From Chitinophagaceae bacterium UBA1946 (GTDB lineage Bacteria; Bacteroidota; Bacteroidia; Chitinophagales; Chitinophagaceae), in NCBI GenBank assembly GCA_002336815.1, contig DDEU01000088.1, forward strand, positions 143,030 through 207,029: a stretch of 64,000 nt of DNA. Reading direction: 5' to 3'. The position numbers were made by a program, and so were the translations under genes. Positions 33,937-43,975 of this stretch are shown one piece after another (within the stretch, counting starts at the first letter, position 1; each line of letters begins with the position of its first letter). The notes beneath the pieces are model-generated. The model saw nothing but the letters and a program-made list of their open reading frames with translations, was not told where the DNA came from and did no database searches.

Positions 33937-34584
33937 ATGCCCATCGTTGCTCCATCATTACTGTCCGCAAACTATTTACAATTGCAGCAGGATTGCGACA
34001 TGCTGAATGCAAGCATGGCAGACTGGTATCACTTAGATGTGATGGACGGGCGTTTTGTACCCAATATTAGCTTTGGCCCGATGCTGATAGAATTTTTCAG
34101 GAAAGCCACCGGCAAAGTATGTGACGTACACTTAATGATCGAAGAACCGGAACGATATGCAGAAGCATTTAAAAAAGCCGGTGCAGATATTTTAACCGTG
34201 CATTATGAAGCCTGTACCCATTTACACCGGAATATCCAACAGATAAAATCGCTTGGCATGCAGGCCGGCGTAGCACTGAATCCTCATACACCAGTGGAGT
34301 TGCTGAAAGATGTATTGGGTGATATCGACATGGTATTGATCATGAGTGTAAATCCCGGGTTTGGCGGGCAATCCTTTATTCCCAATACACTTAAAAAGAT
34401 AACAGATCTCCGCCGCATGATCAACGAACGATCACTCGATGTAAAGATCGAGATCGATGGCGGCGTAACGCTGGAAAATGCAGGGGCAATTATTGCGGCA
34501 GGTGCCGATGTGCTGGTGGCGGGCAATACCGTTTTTAAATCTGCCAATCCAACCGATACCATCGCTAAACTAAAAGCGATCTGA
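33937..34584 (+). CDS. rpe: Ribulose-phosphate 3-epimerase
   Basis: This 215-residue TIM-barrel enzyme interconverts ribulose 5-phosphate and xylulose 5-phosphate in the pentose phosphate pathway. The N-terminal APSLLSANY, the metal-binding and catalytic YHLDVMDGRFVPN (H32, D34), VHLMIEEPERY (H65), VNPGFGGQSFIP and EIDGGV (second catalytic Asp) motifs are all present. It ends 5 bp from the convergent lpxB gene. No promoter box was recognised; the upstream gap is filled by a heptameric word array. Confidence 0.95.
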   Translation: MPIVAPSLLSANYLQLQQDCDMLNASMADWYHLDVMDGRFVPNISFGPMLIEFFRKATGKVCDVHLMIEEPERYAEAFKKAGADILTVHYEACTHLHRNIQQIKSLGMQAGVALNPHTPVELLKDVLGDIDMVLIMSVNPGFGGQSFIPNTLKKITDLRRMINERSLDVKIEIDGGVTLENAGAIIAAGADVLVAGNTVFKSANPTDTIAKLKAI

Positions 34585-34589
34585 ACGGA

Positions 34590-35693
34590 CTAACGACCCG
34601 ATAAATAATCAACAATACTGTTGGCCGCATTGGCAGATGCGTTGCCACCTTCGCCCAGCAATTTTTTAAGTGTTGCGAATTCATCTTTCACCTGCTGCCT
34701 TTTTGCTGTACCGGGTAAAATAGCCGTTAACTCCCTCACGATATTTTCTTTTGTGAGTTCATCCTGGATCAGTTCTTTTACCACTTCCTTATCCATGATC
34801 AGGTTTACCAGGCAGATGTATTTAATTTTCACCAGCCGCTTTGCAATTTGATAAGAAAGATTGTTGCCTTTATAACATACTACTTCAGGCACGCCAAACA
34901 AAGCCGTTTCCAGTGTGGCCGTTCCGCTGGTTACCAATGCGGCTTTGGCTTCGCTGAGTAATTGATAAGTGCGGTTAACCACCGCAGCAACATTTGAATA
35001 GCCAGACAAAAGCTCATCATAAAATGCTTCTTCAATTCCCGGGGCCTTTGCTACAACAAAATGGTAGTCGGGCAATGCCTGCGCCGCCTGTAACATGATG
35101 GGTAGTTTTTTCAGTATCTCCTGTTTCCTGCTGCCGGGCAACAAGGCAATCACTTTTTTACCGGGGAAATCTGCGGTTGCAGGAACAAAATCATCGATCA
35201 CTTTTACGAGGGGATGCCCCACATATTCTATCGGGTACTTCCATTTTTGATAGAATTCTTTTTCAAATGGAAGTATCACCAGCATTTTATCAACATCCCT
35301 TTTGATTGCCTTTACCCGGCTTTCTTTCCATGCCCACACCTGTGGTGAAATGTAGTAGATGATCTTAAAACCCTGTTGCTTTGCCCATTTTGCAATGCGA
35401 AGATTGAAACCTGGATAATCGATGAGCACCAATGCATCGGGCTGATAGGCAAGAATGTCTTTTTTACAAAACTCCAGGTTGCTCAAAATGGTTTTCAGGT
35501 TAAGAATCACTTCTATAAAACCCATGAATGCAAGCTCCCTGTAATGCTTTACAACTGTTGCTCCGGCAGCCTCCATTTTATCACCTCCCCAGCAACGCAG
35601 TTCAGCAGCTTTGTCAAGCTGCTTTAATTCTTTCACCAGGTTGCTTCCGTGCAGGTCGCCGCTGGCTTCCCCTGCGATGATATAGTATTTCAT
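34590..35693 (-). CDS. lpxB: Lipid-A-disaccharide synthase
   Basis: This 367-residue GT19 glycosyltransferase joins UDP-2,3-diacylglucosamine and lipid X to form lipid A disaccharide at the inner face of the inner membrane. The start MKYYIIAGEASGDLHGSNL is the family signature. ISPQVWAWKESRVKAIKR, LPFEKEFY, YVGHPLV and the C-terminal TSGTATLETALFGVPEVV motif complete it. The ATG at 35693 was chosen to begin this signature. No other lpx gene lies in the window. It converges with rpe across 5 bp. Confidence 0.94.
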   Translation of the reverse strand: MKYYIIAGEASGDLHGSNLVKELKQLDKAAELRCWGGDKMEAAGATVVKHYRELAFMGFIEVILNLKTILSNLEFCKKDILAYQPDALVLIDYPGFNLRIAKWAKQQGFKIIYYISPQVWAWKESRVKAIKRDVDKMLVILPFEKEFYQKWKYPIEYVGHPLVKVIDDFVPATADFPGKKVIALLPGSRKQEILKKLPIMLQAAQALPDYHFVVAKAPGIEEAFYDELLSGYSNVAAVVNRTYQLLSEAKAALVTSGTATLETALFGVPEVVCYKGNNLSYQIAKRLVKIKYICLVNLIMDKEVVKELIQDELTKENIVRELTAILPGTAKRQQVKDEFATLKKLLGEGGNASANAANSIVDYLSGR

Positions 35694-35740
35694 GCGTAAA
35701 ACTTGTTGCAATTTATACCAAATCAGCTGAAGAGAAGCCC

Positions 35741-35773
35741 AAATAAAAGGGCCGTCAAATAATTGACAGCCCT
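35741..35773 (-). terminator. Intrinsic terminator of the Spy-like gene
   Basis: An 11-bp stem with one mismatch (35748-35758 with 35763-35773, 4-nt loop) is followed on the minus strand by TTTTATTT. It lies 30 bp past the stop of the gene ending at 35803. Confidence 0.78.
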
Positions 35774-35802
35774 GCTTGCTTTATTCTATAACCCTGAAAC
35801 CT

Positions 35803-36249
35803 CTACTGTTGTGGAGCAACTGACGGCGCTGGTTCGCCAGCTTCCTGTTTGTTGTGCTTCCTGCCCTCTTTCATTTTTTTACGCAGGTCTTTCATTTTCG
35901 CCTTCTGTTCATCTGAAAGCACTGACTGCATATTTGTTGCCTGTGCTTTTTTAATTTCCTTTATTTGCTCTTTCTTTTGTTCGTCTGTGAGTTTGCTGTC
36001 ATTCAGGATGGCCTGCTTTTTTTCTTTGTTGCCTTCATTCATCGCTTTCAGTTTCGCTTTTTGATCTTCTGTCAGGTTCAGCGCCTTCATCATTTCTCTT
36101 TTTTCATGCCCATGCTTCCTGTGGTGCTCCCGCTTTCCGGTCACAGCACTTTCTCCCTTAGCCGGGGCGGCAGGTTGAGGATCGGGAGACTGGGCAAATG
36201 CCAGTTGACACAGTAGTGCGGCGGTTACGAATACAATAGTTTTTTTCAT
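35803..36249 (-). CDS. Spy/CpxP-like periplasmic protein
   Basis: This 148-residue protein has a signal peptide (cleavage near LAFAQ) and a Pro/Ala- and His-rich linker. A highly charged helical domain follows, with two LTxxQ-type motifs: LNLTEDQKAKLKAM, and LSDEQKAKMKDL near the C-terminus, plus an intermediate LTDEQKKEQ. LTxxQ proteins of the Spy/CpxP family are periplasmic chaperones or stress sensors. The high Lys and Glu content and the lack of a cpx/two-component neighbour leave the exact role open. Confidence 0.75.
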   Translation of the reverse strand: MKKTIVFVTAALLCQLAFAQSPDPQPAAPAKGESAVTGKREHHRKHGHEKREMMKALNLTEDQKAKLKAMNEGNKEKKQAILNDSKLTDEQKKEQIKEIKKAQATNMQSVLSDEQKAKMKDLRKKMKEGRKHNKQEAGEPAPSVAPQQ

Positions 36250-36350
36250 TTTTATTACTTTTTATTTTAAAATGTACAACAATTTTAGAAGGAATGTTGC
36301 TTTCAAAGGGATAGATATATCCACAGTTCAAAAGTTTAATGTACCCACAC

Positions 36351-36376
36351 AAAAAAAAGGCACCGAAGTGCCTTTT
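36351..36376 (-). terminator. Intrinsic terminator of the T9SS gene at 36444
   Basis: A stem GGCAC/GTGCC (36359-36363 with 36368-36372, CGAA loop) is extended by A-T pairs and followed on the minus strand by eight T. Confidence 0.85.
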
Positions 36377-36443
36377 GTGATTTAATTGTGATTTTAAAAG
36401 GGAATAAACGTTTGGATAATATGATAAAAAACTATTGCTGGTT

Positions 36444-39400
36444 TTATTTATTGATGATCACCCGCTGGGAGAATACAGTATTTCCCGGCGTGGTAACTAC
36501 CAGTTGAAATATGCCATTGCTTACGGATGCAGGCAAACTGAATGGATGCGCCGCATTGTTCCCTGCATGCTGCAGTGCTGTTTTATACACTACCTGTCCG
36601 GCTGCGTTTACCAGATTCACTGCATAACGCCCTGCCTCCTGGTAGCTAAAATATACATTGATCGTATTTCCCTGTACCGGGTTAGGCGACACCGTTATAG
36701 CGGCAGCCGCTTTCTCCAGGGTTACTTTAACAACTGCAGAATAGGAAACCAATCCGTTGATATCAATCGATTTGATACGATAAAAGTTATTGCCGGCAAC
36801 TGCATTTTCATCCAGCCAGTTGTACTGGGCCTTGTTGATCGCCTGCACAGAACCAGCACTGCTGAAAACACGTCCATTTAAAGATCTTTCAATCTCATAG
36901 TGATGTACATTCACCTGCGATGCAACTTTCCATGATACATTTATCTTGCCGTGCAACGGTGCCGCATTTACAGCGATGAAGCTTACCGGCAATACTGTTG
37001 CCGGCCTGAAGGTGATCTTGAAGCGGTCTTCCGCATAAGAGGCCGGGCTGGCATTTACCGTAAAATCATACGTGGTAGTATCGTTAAGATTCAATGGCGT
37101 AGCACTGTTAAGGAATTTATCAATTAAAAAAGCTGTCATTCCCGGCTGATCAAGATTTTGTGCCATCACCTGCAACGTATAGGTCAGCGCATGCATTTGA
37201 TACATTTTAAACTGGATGGTATCATCTGTTGAGATGGTAGGTCTTTTTTCCACTACCAGCTCTGTATTGTTTTTCAAAATACCAATGTTCTCACTGAAAT
37301 TCGGGCTCTTTCTTACATCATTTACGTCTACTGCATTACTGTAGGCGTCATTAAAAAAGATAAGTCCTCCGTCAACAAGGTCTGTGCTGCCGGCATTGTT
37401 GGCGTAGAGATTGAACAACAACCTTTCTGATCCTGCAAGCACGCCTGAAGGCCGCTGCACCAAATGACTGCCGGATGTTTTGCTGTTTTCAAGCACCTGC
37501 ACCGTACCGGTTGTTCCGGTAGCCTGTACAAAAAATGCAGAGCCGCTTTCTATGACATTGCTGATTGATCCGTTGGCACCATAACTGCCACCACCCGGTG
37601 TAATTACATAATTGGCGCCGCTACGGGTGAAGGTTTGGAATGCACCACTGTTATAAACACCATTCAGTTTGGGATCCCATACCTGGTAGGCATCAACGAG
37701 TCCGCCGGTGATAACCATCTTTGTAAGATCGATTGCAGAAGCATAAGGATTTCTTACCACCGCCCACCTTCCGGCAGGCACACTGATGGCTGTTTGATTG
37801 CCCTGGTAAATGGTTCCGGTACTCCTCAATGTAGTAGCAGTGGTAGCTGCATTGCCGGATCCTAAGCCCATCTGGCCAGCACTCCTGTCGCCCCGTACAA
37901 ACAGGAAAAAGCCCTGTTCTGAATTCACACGGGTTGAACTGGTATTCAACACCGGGTCCAGGTTGTCTGTTACCGGGTTGTATTTAAAAAGAGAAGATCC
38001 TGGAGATAAGGTATCAAAACCAAGTGCCTGTGCGGCAGCCAGCGTGGTGGCCTTGCCGGGTATCATGGTGCCGTAACCGGGATTACCATTCAACATGACT
38101 GCCTGGTTTTCCTGCCATGCCTGTTTGATGGTTTGTCCTGATGTATTCACAGCGAGCAGCCTCCAGGCTTTATTGGTATTTTTAGGAATATATCTTTCTA
38201 CCGTTACATTTCCCGAAACATAACCTCCCGTAGTTCTTCCCTCTGCAATCCTTGCTGTACCATATTGATTGGATTTTATAGTTAGGAATCCACGGGTTGT
38301 TAGTGTAGCACTACCCGTAATCGTTAGTGTACCTTCTGTACCGGGTGCAGTACCACCGGTGATATTCAATGCGGTGGATAAAGCCGCCGTTGCCCCGCTG
38401 TTGAGCGTGAAATTTTTAAGATAACTTCCTGTGCCCGCCGAAGCAAAATACAGGTTACCTGCAACGCCGCCGATCACCAGGCCGGAGGTATGAGAGCCGG
38501 CTAAAAATCCTGCCGTTCTTGCAACTGCTGCATTTAAAGTGAGGGTATTACTGCCAATGGAAAGATTGCCGTTGGTAAGTGTAAGTTTATTAACAACTGT
38601 TCGGTTACCACTCAGCATAAGTGTGTTCGTTGGAAGGGACAGGTTAAGCGTAACGTTGGCCGGAACGCCTGCGCCTGCAGTACTGCCTGCGATCCACTCC
38701 AACCCTGTGTTAAAGCTGGTGCATCCGCAGGTATAGATAAGCGTGGCAGTACTTAAATAAGTAGGAGAATTACTAACCAGCGATCCACCAGTGTTGACCT
38801 GCAGCGATGTGTTGATGGTGCTTGCTGTACCAAAATTCACCGGCCCTGCAACAGCAACGGTTGAAAATTTTACGGTGCCGGTAACCGTGCCGCTGCCCGC
38901 AAATAAAACCGGGCCTGCGGTTGTATTGAAATTACCTCCGGCGGCAGCAATAGTACCACCATTGGGAATAGTAAGTTGTTTGTTATTAAGGTTTACCACA
39001 CCGGATTGCAGGTACAGTGAATTGACTGTTCCGCTGATTGCGACTGCGGCTGTTAATCCTACAATATTGGCAGGAGCTGTTCCCCTGTTGTTGATGGTAA
39101 GTGTATTCACTGTAGCAGGAAGACCATTGCCGGTAGCCTGGTTGGCCGTACCATTGTATATGTAGTTTGCCCCGGCACTGTAGTTGCGAACAGTGGTGCG
39201 GATGCTGCCGGAAGCTGTACCGGCAACAGTTATTCCTCCTGTTGACCCAATGCCAAGGTAAGCCCCGCTTACCAGGTTAAAAGTACCGGTACCAGACACA
39301 AGACTTGCCCCTGTATTAAGGGTCCCCTTTACCGTTAGCGCAGTGCTGGCGCTGGTAACAACAATACCCCTTAGCATATTCACAGTTGTTCCGTTTGCGA

Positions 39401-40454
39401 TCTCAACGATTTGCCCGCTATTGAGATTCAATGCACCGCCGCCCCACAGCACCTGTGTAGTTCCGTTCAATACCAGCGCTGATATAGTGCCGACAAGATT
39501 CAGCGTGGCCGATCTTACAACATTGATATTTCCTTTAATGGAGGAAGGACCGGTCATGGCGATGTTCACTGTACCGGTTGATACTGTAATACTGTCTGCA
39601 GTAAAACCAAGTGCACCGCTTAAGGTAGCCGTGCCTGATCCATTAAAATTGATATCTCCAAATGTTCTTCCGTTGAGTGTGATGCCTGCGCCTGCTGCCT
39701 GGCGGGGTTTAAAAATACTTCCATGGTTAAATACAACCTTGGCTGCCGGTGCTGTCAATCCAAATGGATCGCTGCCTGCAGTGGCAGTATAAGTAGTACC
39801 TGTAGAAAATATGGTAGTGTTGGCGGTACCTGTGTTTCCAAAGGCATAGCCGGTAAAGCCTGTTGAAGCGGTGAACACCGCAGGACTGCTAAATACCACT
39901 GATGATGCATCGCTGCCAAGCAGCTGGTGTGCTCCGTTGGTAAGGGTCATATTACCTGCAATAGCAGCCCTGGCGCCGGTAGCAAGACCGATCACGGTTG
40001 CCCTGGTACCTGCAAGATTGAGCAGGCTGCCGGCGGCTACGGAAAGATCTGCAGGCGCTGATCCATTATTGATTGACAAAGTATAAACACCTGCTGCGGC
40101 AGGCGTAGTAAAAGTTACACTGGTATTATTGGAAACCAACAACCCACCGATGGTCTGTGATGGCACATTGCTCACCGTAGTAACGGTACCGGCTACACCA
40201 TTTCCGTCAAATACCAGGATGTCGGTAGCGGTAGGGGTCGTTCTTGCCGGAGTCCAGTTAGCCGCCACGATAAAAGATTGGGTGCCTGTTTTATTCCACT
40301 TATAAGTGGTTTGTGCAGAAGCCGCAAAAAACACCAGCATCAGCATAAAAAATAATACAGCGCCTTTGCTTTCCAGGCAGCTTTTTACCATTGCACCTGC
40401 AAGGTTTACGGAGTGTTGATCCATCTGTACAGACGAATGTCTTTTGTTCTTCAT
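36444..40454 (-). CDS. Large T9SS-secreted beta-rich surface protein
   Basis: This 1336-residue protein has a hydrophobic signal segment (VLFFMLMLVFFAASAQ) after a long n-region. Many short parallel-beta repeats follow (L-x-x-G-x-x-N-L patterns such as GTFNLVSGAYLGIGSTGGI, NTLTINNRG), as in autotransporter-like or pectin-lyase-fold adhesins. The last ~595 residues match the C-terminal block of the 2709-residue protein (GYVSGNVTVERYIP..., WDPKLNGVYNSGAFQTFTRSG...) and end in a T9SS sorting domain (VSPNPVQGNTINVYF). It is likely exposed on the cell surface. The upstream GTG at 40493 was rejected for the ATG at 40454 (MKNKRHSS), but the start is not certain. Confidence 0.8.
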   Translation of the reverse strand: MKNKRHSSVQMDQHSVNLAGAMVKSCLESKGAVLFFMLMLVFFAASAQTTYKWNKTGTQSFIVAANWTPARTTPTATDILVFDGNGVAGTVTTVSNVPSQTIGGLLVSNNTSVTFTTPAAAGVYTLSINNGSAPADLSVAAGSLLNLAGTRATVIGLATGARAAIAGNMTLTNGAHQLLGSDASSVVFSSPAVFTASTGFTGYAFGNTGTANTTIFSTGTTYTATAGSDPFGLTAPAAKVVFNHGSIFKPRQAAGAGITLNGRTFGDINFNGSGTATLSGALGFTADSITVSTGTVNIAMTGPSSIKGNINVVRSATLNLVGTISALVLNGTTQVLWGGGALNLNSGQIVEIANGTTVNMLRGIVVTSASTALTVKGTLNTGASLVSGTGTFNLVSGAYLGIGSTGGITVAGTASGSIRTTVRNYSAGANYIYNGTANQATGNGLPATVNTLTINNRGTAPANIVGLTAAVAISGTVNSLYLQSGVVNLNNKQLTIPNGGTIAAAGGNFNTTAGPVLFAGSGTVTGTVKFSTVAVAGPVNFGTASTINTSLQVNTGGSLVSNSPTYLSTATLIYTCGCTSFNTGLEWIAGSTAGAGVPANVTLNLSLPTNTLMLSGNRTVVNKLTLTNGNLSIGSNTLTLNAAVARTAGFLAGSHTSGLVIGGVAGNLYFASAGTGSYLKNFTLNSGATAALSTALNITGGTAPGTEGTLTITGSATLTTRGFLTIKSNQYGTARIAEGRTTGGYVSGNVTVERYIPKNTNKAWRLLAVNTSGQTIKQAWQENQAVMLNGNPGYGTMIPGKATTLAAAQALGFDTLSPGSSLFKYNPVTDNLDPVLNTSSTRVNSEQGFFLFVRGDRSAGQMGLGSGNAATTATTLRSTGTIYQGNQTAISVPAGRWAVVRNPYASAIDLTKMVITGGLVDAYQVWDPKLNGVYNSGAFQTFTRSGANYVITPGGGSYGANGSISNVIESGSAFFVQATGTTGTVQVLENSKTSGSHLVQRPSGVLAGSERLLFNLYANNAGSTDLVDGGLIFFNDAYSNAVDVNDVRKSPNFSENIGILKNNTELVVEKRPTISTDDTIQFKMYQMHALTYTLQVMAQNLDQPGMTAFLIDKFLNSATPLNLNDTTTYDFTVNASPASYAEDRFKITFRPATVLPVSFIAVNAAPLHGKINVSWKVASQVNVHHYEIERSLNGRVFSSAGSVQAINKAQYNWLDENAVAGNNFYRIKSIDINGLVSYSAVVKVTLEKAAAAITVSPNPVQGNTINVYFSYQEAGRYAVNLVNAAGQVVYKTALQHAGNNAAHPFSLPASVSNGIFQLVVTTPGNTVFSQRVIINK

Positions 40455-40818
40455 TTCAACAATGTTTAGTATTGGATAGTAAGCAGTTTTCACCAGCCGG
40501 GGCTGAAAGGGGAGTTACGGAGTAAAAGGCTTTGCCATAAAGAACACACAAAGCCTTAAATCATCAGGGTAAATACATGACGATACCTGCTAAACGAAAA
40601 AAGAGCCGTTTGTAGTATAAATTCTATAAGAAAGATTTGTAATGGAATCATTGCAGGATGGAATCAAGCGGGAAAAGGATGCAGTTGCAGTTGGCCGATG
40701 CCCTGGGCCGGGCTATGCCTGTATGGAGAGTTCATCATCCATTTCCGTTTTCCAAGGAGCTTTATGCTTCAAAAAAGAAGTTACGATAAACGAGACAGAA
40801 TATTGCTTTTAAAAAAAA
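40455..40818. other. 364-bp intergenic region, no gene recognised
   Basis: The region holds the 3' flank of the RCC1 gene and the upstream flank of the T9SS gene. I saw no exact TAnnTTTG box, no hairpin terminator and no credible small gene. Confidence 0.4.
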
Positions 40819-42309
40819 TCACAAACCATTTACAGGTGCCGGGCTGTACCTGTAGATTACGTTACTTCCATCTCCCAATTGACCTGCTACGTTTCCACCC
40901 ATGGCCCAAATGCTGCCATCGTCTTTCTGTACGATCGTGTGAAAATTTCCCCCGCAGATATTTTTTACACCTGTAAGCAATGATACCAGTACAGGAGTTG
41001 ACTGGTGTATAAAGTTGTAATCAATCCCCAGCTCTCCTACTGCGTTCCAGCCCCAGGCAAAAACGGTTCCGTCGCTGCGAATGGCAAAGGAAATATCTTC
41101 GCCTACCCCGATGGCTTTGATGTTTGCAGGCAATGCGATCATAAAGGGAAGGTCTTTGTTAACATAGGTTCCGTCTCCCAGTTGTCCGTGGCCGTTGTTA
41201 CCCCAGGCCCATACAGTGCCATCATTTTTTAATGCGAGGCTATGACCGGAACCATTTGATGCCACCCGGATGATATTGCTGAGGCCGGTGATCTCAACAG
41301 GGGTATTACTCATCAAAATCGTTGTCCCTAATCCCAAAGCACCGTTGGCATTCAGCCCCCAGGTCCACACGGTTCCATCTGCCTTTAAAGCAACGCAGGA
41401 TCCCCGCCCCGCTGCGATCTCTTTCACCCCGGTAAGTGCAGGAATTTTTACAGGGAAAAATTTATCAGTTACACTGCCATCACCCAGTTGGCCCCAGGTG
41501 TTGATACCCCATGCCCAAACTGTTCCATCCGTTTTTAAAGCAATTGAAAAATCTTCGCCGGCGGCAATAGACACCATGCCGGAAAGGGCAGTGATCCTTT
41601 TGGGTTGGTGTACTTCGTTTACAGTGCCATCGCCCAATTGTCCGTAATCATTGTTTCCCCAGGCCCACACGGTTCCGTCATTCCTGAGTGCCAGTGAATG
41701 CCATGCGCCCGCTGCAACAGCAGTAATACGGGTCAAATTACTTACCTGCACTGGTATAAACCTGGTGCTGGTAGTTCCGTCACCCAGTTCGCCAAAATTA
41801 TTTGATCCCCAGGCTTTAACGGTACCATCGCTTAATACGACCAGGCTCCGCTCTTTTTGTGCGGCAATCTGTATAAAATGTGTAGCTACTGGCGGCAACT
41901 GCAGGCTGCCTACCGGTAAAGACATTACACAATGAAGATTACTGAAACTGATGCTGAAAGCTGCAATACCTGTTGAGGCAGGTGTTCCGCTGATGGCATA
42001 CGATAAACTGCCATTCCCGTTTGATAAAGTGCCTGCAACAAGGGTGGCAGACAGGCCGGTAACACCAGTTGAAGGAATGGAAGCGCCAGCCGTATAGGCC
42101 ATTCCGTTTCCGCCTGTATAGTCAATGGTACAGGTTCCTGAATACGGTTCGTTTACAAAAGCAGTATCTGAAAATATTGCGGAAGTACAGGCCAGTGTGC
42201 TTACCTGCGCTGTTGAGGAATTGGGCAAACAGTTTTCACAGCTATATTCTTTTTCACAGGCAGTGAAGAGAAAAATAAAAAACAATAACAGGAATAAGCT
42301 GTTCCGCAT
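40819..42309 (-). CDS. RCC1-repeat beta-propeller lipoprotein
   Basis: This 496-residue protein has a lipoprotein signal (lipobox LFTAC, Cys 18), a Cys-containing N-terminal domain of about 130 residues, and seven RCC1-type repeats. Each repeat has the form L..DGTVWAWG.N..GQLGDGT, so the region should fold as a seven-bladed propeller. RCC1 propellers are protein-protein interaction modules; in bacteria they occur in many secreted proteins of unknown role. The start at 42309 (MRNSLFLLLFFIFLF) is set by the signal peptide. The downstream gap shows no clear terminator. Confidence 0.85.
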   Translation of the reverse strand: MRNSLFLLLFFIFLFTACEKEYSCENCLPNSSTAQVSTLACTSAIFSDTAFVNEPYSGTCTIDYTGGNGMAYTAGASIPSTGVTGLSATLVAGTLSNGNGSLSYAISGTPASTGIAAFSISFSNLHCVMSLPVGSLQLPPVATHFIQIAAQKERSLVVLSDGTVKAWGSNNFGELGDGTTSTRFIPVQVSNLTRITAVAAGAWHSLALRNDGTVWAWGNNDYGQLGDGTVNEVHQPKRITALSGMVSIAAGEDFSIALKTDGTVWAWGINTWGQLGDGSVTDKFFPVKIPALTGVKEIAAGRGSCVALKADGTVWTWGLNANGALGLGTTILMSNTPVEITGLSNIIRVASNGSGHSLALKNDGTVWAWGNNGHGQLGDGTYVNKDLPFMIALPANIKAIGVGEDISFAIRSDGTVFAWGWNAVGELGIDYNFIHQSTPVLVSLLTGVKNICGGNFHTIVQKDDGSIWAMGGNVAGQLGDGSNVIYRYSPAPVNGL

Positions 42310-42505
42310 GGTTATTAATTTACCCGGCTGGCCACCACAATTCATTGCCCGCCTGCCGTTAAAATTAGTTTATAAAAATGGTGTTTCATATAGAGAAGGG
42401 ACTTTCAGTTTTAAACCTGGCAAAGGTTTTAACCTGCCGTTTGAATGTTTCAAGCACAAGCCTGTCAGATCCATTTTCTGCTGACCGGCGTAATGTTGCT
42501 TATAG

Positions 42506-42907
42506 CTATTGCTTTACCAGTTTATAAATATCGGTATAGTTGTTACCATAATCCCTGGTTAGTTCAATGCTCCTCCCCTCCATCTTAATTTTATAAGCAT
42601 GGGATAAAATAAGTGTCCAGTCAAATTCCGCTGTCCATGCACATGTATTTTCAAAATGCACACTATCCAAACCCGTTGCTGCCCAGGTGCCATAACACAA
42701 TGCCGGATATTTTGAAAACTCACTTTGGCCCGTCCAGGTATTTCCCGAGAAGCTAAAGGATACATTTGAAATTTGTCCCCCATTTAAGGTCTTTCTTTGA
42801 AATGTACCATAATAAGTTCCACCCGGTATTGCCACTGGTGTATTTGTCTTTTTACAGGAACTGCTACAGATGGCTATCAGAAAGATTATAAAAAACAGGG
42901 GGCGCAT
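42506..42907 (-). CDS. Small hypothetical lipoprotein
   Basis: This 133-residue protein has a lipoprotein signal peptide with lipobox CSSSC (Cys 18) followed by KKTN, a common outer-membrane lipoprotein start in Bacteroidota. The rest is a small beta-rich domain (GGTYYGTFQRK ... VSFSFSGNTWTG) that resembles the many lipocalin-like small lipoproteins of this phylum. Family and function were not recognised. It lies upstream of the RCC1 lipoprotein gene on the same strand (196-bp gap), so co-transcription is possible. Confidence 0.68.
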   Translation of the reverse strand: MRPLFFIIFLIAICSSSCKKTNTPVAIPGGTYYGTFQRKTLNGGQISNVSFSFSGNTWTGQSEFSKYPALCYGTWAATGLDSVHFENTCAWTAEFDWTLILSHAYKIKMEGRSIELTRDYGNNYTDIYKLVKQ

Positions 42908-43294
42908 AATGATCCTTTTAAAGTCGCTGACACCTGTTTAAAGCTGAAGGTTGCATTATGGCGGGTTATAGCAAACGATAATCAGCATCCGGATGCGTGA
43001 TGTCAACAGCTATAAGTTAGCAGCTAAGGCTGTTGGAACGGCTGTATAAAAAGCTGTAATGACAATTCTGAATTTTGTTGTTTATTTATTGTCTTCTCTA
43101 ATGAAATAGACATCAGTTGTATAAGCAGAATTTGTTCATGTACAAATTACAGTTTTACGGTTAGTCCATATGCTGTTGTAGCGTTTATAGAATAACCCGT
43201 TGGTTGCCGGGCTCAGAAAAAACCAGGTTTAAATTCAGGCACCGGGCTGTGATTCGCATCATCTCCGGTTCTTCCGCACAACCTGCTTTTATTT
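42908..43294. other. 387-bp intergenic region, no gene recognised
   Basis: AT-rich spacer between two minus-strand genes. No exact promoter box, hairpin terminator, RNA gene or credible short ORF was recognised. Confidence 0.4.
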
Positions 43295-43975
43295 CTACAA
43301 ACCAGTGTAGGGATCTTTTATTTTTTTCGATTGATAAACAATATCAGAAAACTTCACCAGGCATTTTTTGCCAACAGGCGACTGGGCCAGGAATCCAACT
43401 TTTAAAGGTTTAGTATTGTTAAATTGAAGATGCCGGATTAAAAACCAATTTTTATTGTCCAGGGAGTAATACAAGGTAATCACATTATCCGCTTTTGCCA
43501 GTTTGTAATAAACTTTATTACTTTTAACTGCTACGGCGTTGCAGTCATCCGAGATATCCTTTGTTACTACGCTTACAACTCTCTTTGCGCCTGTGTAATC
43601 TTTTTCAAAGCAGAACTTGATCCAGTTTAAACTGTCCTCAATGAGTACAATTGCCCCGCCATCCCATTTATTAACGAATGAATGCTGTATTGATGTTGTT
43701 AACACAAAGTCATTGCCTGGTTGAAACAGAAGCTTAGGTGCATTGTCTGTATTGTAGGTGACATTGGGATCACGAAACATGTCAGTTTTAGCGCCTGCAA
43801 CGATAGTCAATGAGCCGTTTTTAACTGAATAGCTTACTGGCTTGTTATTCCAGGCAAGGGGAAATGGAATTGATCCGATCTTTAATGAGCCATCTTTTTG
43901 TGCAAAGCAGGCATTAATTGCCATCAACACTATCAAATTCATTTTGAGAACTGAAATAAATAAAGTTTTTTTCAT
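43295..43975 (-). CDS. Secreted DUF1349 (concanavalin A-like) protein
   Basis: This 226-residue protein has a signal peptide (cleavage near NACFAQ) and a DUF1349-type jelly-roll domain. Typical features are P-L-A-W-N-N-K-P near the start, K-T-D-M-F-R-D-P, the W-D-G-G-A-I-V-L-I-E-D strand, W-I-K-F-C-F-E, VVSVVTKDISDD and a final Y-Y-S-L-D-N-K-N-W strand. The fold is that of concanavalin A-like lectins and glucanases, and carbohydrate binding is the usual guess. No catalytic residues are established. It is divergent from the S74 gene. Confidence 0.8.
   Translation of the reverse strand: MKKTLFISVLKMNLIVLMAINACFAQKDGSLKIGSIPFPLAWNNKPVSYSVKNGSLTIVAGAKTDMFRDPNVTYNTDNAPKLLFQPGNDFVLTTSIQHSFVNKWDGGAIVLIEDSLNWIKFCFEKDYTGAKRVVSVVTKDISDDCNAVAVKSNKVYYKLAKADNVITLYYSLDNKNWFLIRHLQFNNTKPLKVGFLAQSPVGKKCLVKFSDIVYQSKKIKDPYTGL

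Noticed and set aside
27574..34595. Shared 11-mer ACGGACTAACG at 27574-27584 and 34585-34595
   Set aside because: Two copies of an 11-mer in 64 kb with no extended similarity are likely chance; one overlaps the lpxB stop codon.
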